Below, in pieces: positions 62,095 to 64,000 of a stretch of DNA of 64,000 bases (position 1 is its first letter; every line of letters begins with the position of its first letter). Under the pieces are notes generated by a model that worked only from the letters and a program-made list of their open reading frames with translations, was not told the origin of the DNA and made no database searches. The stretch is taken from positions 74,027-138,026 of the forward strand of contig DATLUG010000029.1 in NCBI GenBank assembly GCA_035533215.1, read 5' to 3'. Position numbers and translations under genes: made by a program. Source of the stretch: DAHUZL01 sp035533215 (GTDB lineage: Bacteria; Chloroflexota; Dormibacteria; Aeolococcales; Bog-877).

Positions 62095-62301
62095 ATGCGC
62101 AAGACCAACGCTCTCAAGCCGGTTCTCTACTACCTGCCGTTCCACGTCGCCATTGCCGCGATCACCTGGCGAGACATCCATCGGCGTCCGGCGGGGAAGA
62201 TCCGCGGGTCCAAGCGCCTCTGGCGCATCGCCAGCGCCGTCAACACCCTGGGCGCCGCTGGCTACTGGCTCGCCGCCCGACGGCTGGCCTCATGCGAGTA
62301 G
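62095..62301 (+). CDS. Small PLDc_N-like membrane protein
   Basis: A 68-residue protein with two hydrophobic stretches around a basic loop (AAITWRDIHRRPAGKIRGSKRLWRIA), a layout like the PLDc_N/phospholipase-D-nuclease N-terminal small proteins. AAGGAG is nine bases upstream of the ATG. The same frame is open back to about 61879 without a start codon, which hints at an older, longer membrane gene. Confidence 0.5.
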   Translation: MRKTNALKPVLYYLPFHVAIAAITWRDIHRRPAGKIRGSKRLWRIASAVNTLGAAGYWLAARRLASCE

Positions 62302-62648
62302 GCGCCGGTCGCTGCCATCCCGGGCAGGGCCAACTCGCGCGCGCGTCCCTAGGCTCGCAGCGAAGAGCGGCGATGTTCCCCGATAGGTGACCCGGTCCAG
62401 CCCCAGCTCCCAGGAGGGTGCGGCCGGTGGGCTCATCCCGCCCGCGGAACCGATTCCTGACCGTGGAGGCGTCGGCGAAGCAAGCTCGAGGCGGGAGATG
62501 AGCGAAGCGGGCGTCGCGCAATCCGGAGCGTCTCCCGCCCTCGCGACGGTCAGGGCGCTCACGGGACGGTCCGGGCGTGCGGTTCGTCGCCCGGTTTCGA
62601 GCCCGGTCGCCCGGCTCGGTGGCACCAGCCCACCGGAGGAAGCGAGCG
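62302..62648. other. Region without recognisable gene
   Basis: About 350 bases between the small membrane gene and the PIN toxin. Open frames present are not protein-like. Confidence 0.4.
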
Positions 62649-63032
62649 TCACCACACCGAGTTGGGCACGTGCTCCCGCATCGTCGCGTCCGCCGTCACC
62701 CAGGCGGCCCCGGTGACCAGGGCCTGGACGGCGATGAGCCGGTCGAAGGGATCACGCGTCCACTGCTGCGCGTGTGCTTCGCCGACCACCGCCCGGAACG
62801 GGGCATCGTCGATGGCGAGCCCGAGCTGGTCCTTGAGACTCGCCACGATGGCTGGGCGGTCAACCGAGAGACGGCCGATCTGCTTGAGGTAGGTGAGCTC
62901 CAAGATGACCATCGGTGACACAGTCAGTGCGTCTCGGCCGATCATCCTTCCGGCCAGATCGCTCATGAGGTCGAGGCGCGGAAGGTAGAGCCAGATGACG
63001 ACATGGGTATCGAGCTGGATCAGGGGCGCCAC
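62649..63032 (-). CDS. PIN-domain toxin (VapC-type)
   Basis: A 127-residue PIN-domain ribonuclease-type toxin. It has the first acidic site in IQLDTHVVIW, an Glu in ILELTYLKQIG, the DPFDRLIAVQAL motif with the third acidic residue and TADATMRE at the end. PIN toxins cut RNA to slow growth. GTG 63032 matches the family N-terminus and overlaps the restored end of the antitoxin. The reading frame is intact, unlike its antitoxin's. Confidence 0.82.
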   Translation of the reverse strand: MAPLIQLDTHVVIWLYLPRLDLMSDLAGRMIGRDALTVSPMVILELTYLKQIGRLSVDRPAIVASLKDQLGLAIDDAPFRAVVGEAHAQQWTRDPFDRLIAVQALVTGAAWVTADATMREHVPNSVW

Positions 63033-63243
63033 ACCTCCGCCCAGTTCACGTGGACGAGGTCCGCCGGGTCCCCGGTGACGGCGCCCGGGTGGCTGTCGAG
63101 TCGGTCCAGCGGTGACCGATGGTCGACGGCGACGATGCGCACCGCCGCCCGTTGCGCTCGACCTCAACCGGCTGTCCGGTGCGCAGCACCTCGTCGAGGA
63201 CCCGGTAGATGTCGGCACGAAGCCGTGATGCGCTCAGAGGCAC
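63020..63243 (-). pseudogene. Phd/YefM-type antitoxin with an apparent frameshift
   Basis: From GTG 63243 the sequence reads LSASRLRADIYRVLDEVL then VEVERNGRR, the typical Phd/YefM N-terminal DNA-binding fold. Near 63140-63150 the frame breaks; in another frame the family-like continuation VRIVAVDH...WAEVWRP follows and ends at 63020, just inside the toxin start. One missing G in GGCGGTGCG would restore it. It could be a real mutation, a sequencing error, or translational frameshifting. Confidence 0.6.
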
Positions 63244-63376
63244 GTACGCACTGTGGCATGATCGACGTACGTACGAAGCTGGCCGCTCAGTCTCGGCCGC
63301 CGCCTCAAGTCCACCGCCCCCTGCACGCCGGCCAGCCACCGGACGGGTCACCTATGGTGCGGTCGACTCCGGGCGG

Positions 63377-63438
63377 TGGAGCCGGCGGGGATCGAACCCG
63401 CGACCTCTTCCATGCCAAGGAAGCGCAGAGTCGGCCCT
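63377..63438 (-). tRNA. tRNA-Ala(GGC)-like gene lacking a D arm (damaged or attachment-site copy)
   Basis: On the minus strand the 3' two thirds of a tRNA-Ala are intact: anticodon stem CTTCC/GGAAG around loop TTGGCAT (anticodon GGC at 63416-63414), variable region AGGTC, T arm GCGGG-TTCGATC-CCCGC, acceptor strand CGGCTCC and discriminator A. At the 5' side GGGCCG (63437-63432) can pair with the acceptor strand, but only eight bases lie between it and the anticodon stem, so the D arm is missing. The open frames that cross it are antisense artefacts. Confidence 0.6.
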
Positions 63439-63632
63439 GGTCCTCGACTTCGAATCCCGTCGGAGGCGACAGGCTGCGCACATCCCTCTCGCATCCGCTC
63501 CGGAGCGCTGGAATCCGCTCCGCCCGGCGTCGCAACGTTCCGCCTGCCCACCCGGGACGGCTCAGGGTTGGAGGCCCGCTCGCTGCCTCGGGGGAAACAC
63601 CCTGGCAGGCGGAACCTTCATGCTCGCACGCT

Positions 63633-63655
63633 GCTATGCTATCATTAGATATCAT
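63633..63655 (+). promoter_or_regulatory. Direct repeats upstream of vapB (candidate operator)
   Basis: TATCAT occurs at 63640-63645 and 63650-63655, spaced one helical turn apart, with GCTAT repeated at 63633-63637 and 63638-63642. The AT-rich cluster lies 16-38 bases before the vapB start and could include its -10. Confidence 0.4.
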
Positions 63656-63670
63656 CCTGGGAGGGCTCCC

Positions 63671-63916
63671 ATGCCCGACGTTCTCATCCGCGACGTCCCC
63701 GCGGAGGACCTCGCCGCCGTGGAGGCCCGCGCGAGCAAGCTCGGCCTGTCCCGCAATGAGTTCCTGCGTCGGCAGCTTCACCGGGAGGCGCGCCAGGCGA
63801 CCCGCCCCGTCGAGGTGGGCGACTTCGAGTCACTTGCGATGCTGTTCGCTGACCTCTCCGACCCGGACGTTATGTCACGAGCGTGGTCTTCGCCGATCGA
63901 TGAACCCTTGGAATGA
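63671..63916 (+). CDS. Ribbon-helix-helix antitoxin (VapB/FitA-type)
   Basis: An 81-residue antitoxin. An N-terminal ribbon-helix-helix DNA-binding part (VLIRDVPAEDLAAVEARASKLGLSRNEFLRRQL) is followed by an acidic tail that would bind and block the toxin. GGAGG lies seven bases before ATG 63671. Its stop overlaps the start of the toxin gene by four bases (ATGA), the usual vapBC arrangement. Direct repeats upstream are a candidate operator. Confidence 0.85.
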   Translation: MPDVLIRDVPAEDLAAVEARASKLGLSRNEFLRRQLHREARQATRPVEVGDFESLAMLFADLSDPDVMSRAWSSPIDEPLE

Positions 63917-64000
63917 CCACTCAGTCATGGATAATCGACAAGTCGGCGCTCGTCCGCTTGAATCGCACGGACCGTCCGGACGAGTGGGCGCGGAGGATCG
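63913..64000 (+). CDS. PIN-domain toxin (VapC-type), partial
   Basis: The first 29 codons of the toxin partner of the upstream antitoxin: SWIIDKSALVRL carries the first conserved Asp of PIN toxins. The rest lies beyond the window edge. The start ATG overlaps the antitoxin stop by four bases. Confidence 0.75.
   Translation, partial: MTTQSWIIDKSALVRLNRTDRPDEWARRI

Noticed and set aside
63432..63480. Second tRNA-like T-loop (TTCGAAT) right of the tRNA-Ala
   Set aside because: No anticodon or acceptor stem can be formed around it, so it is taken as chance.
63376..63648. Open frame with AGIEPATSS-type sequence
   Set aside because: This is the familiar antisense translation of a tRNA 3' half, not a protein.

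Overview
The window is very GC-rich (clearly above 70% by eye), has dense mostly bacterial housekeeping genes, and uses many GTG starts. The gene set points to a single-membrane (monoderm) Terrabacteria-type bacterium. It has MurT/GatD lipid II amidation, an LCP-family cell-wall ligase, a MarP-like CvpA-serine protease, many lipoproteins and no outer-membrane genes. The mix resembles Dormibacterota or deep-branching Chloroflexota/Actinomycetota. That placement is inference, because no rRNA or marker tree was available.

Layout. 1-5.4 kb: start of a peptide-ABC solute-binding lipoprotein (cut by the window edge), an EamA transporter, a cysteinyl-tRNA synthetase fused to a family-2 glycosyltransferase, and a SIMPL-domain protein. 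5.5-15.2 kb: sugar metabolism (6-phosphogluconate dehydrogenase, HAD phosphatase, aldose epimerase, glycogen-debranching-type enzyme, glucose-6-phosphate isomerase with an SDR and a DUF488 protein) and a DedA-RDD-HTH fusion. 15.8-26 kb: Hsp20, RecO, a CNNM/CBS protein, PRPP synthetase, GlmU, a crotonase, a polysaccharide deacetylase, endonuclease III and a cupredoxin lipoprotein. 26.2-31.3 kb: a minus-strand respiratory operon with two cytochrome-bd-subunit-I-like proteins around a Rieske protein and cytochrome b. 31.4-48.8 kb: HolA, S20 with a long basic tail, IspE-MurT-GatD, a lipoprotein, polyphosphate kinase, RpiA, MarP, a MarR-MFS pair, FabI, LCP, a beta-propeller protein and a flippase-like membrane protein. 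48.8-57.8 kb: cytochrome oxidase locus (cupredoxin, cupredoxin-like subunit, CoxB, CoxA, CoxC, CtaG, CtaB, SCO). 58.0-59.8 kb: a second solute-binding lipoprotein related to the first. 60-64 kb: accessory region with a collagen-like protein, a frameshifted SDR, two VapBC/Phd-type toxin-antitoxin loci and a damaged tRNA-Ala.

How it works together. The two respiratory blocks could form one chain: quinol oxidation by Rieske/cytochrome b with bd-like membrane subunits, electron carriage by small copper proteins, and a copper-dependent aa3/caa3-type oxidase assembled by CtaG, CtaB and SCO. No c-type heme motif (CxxCH) was seen in any respiratory protein here, so copper carriers may replace cytochrome c. 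The sugar genes outline upper glycolysis and the pentose-phosphate pathway with glycogen-like polymer turnover; polyphosphate kinase adds a second storage polymer. Several genes without a Shine-Dalgarno have a TANNNT box 6-8 bases before the start codon, which suggests leaderless transcripts.
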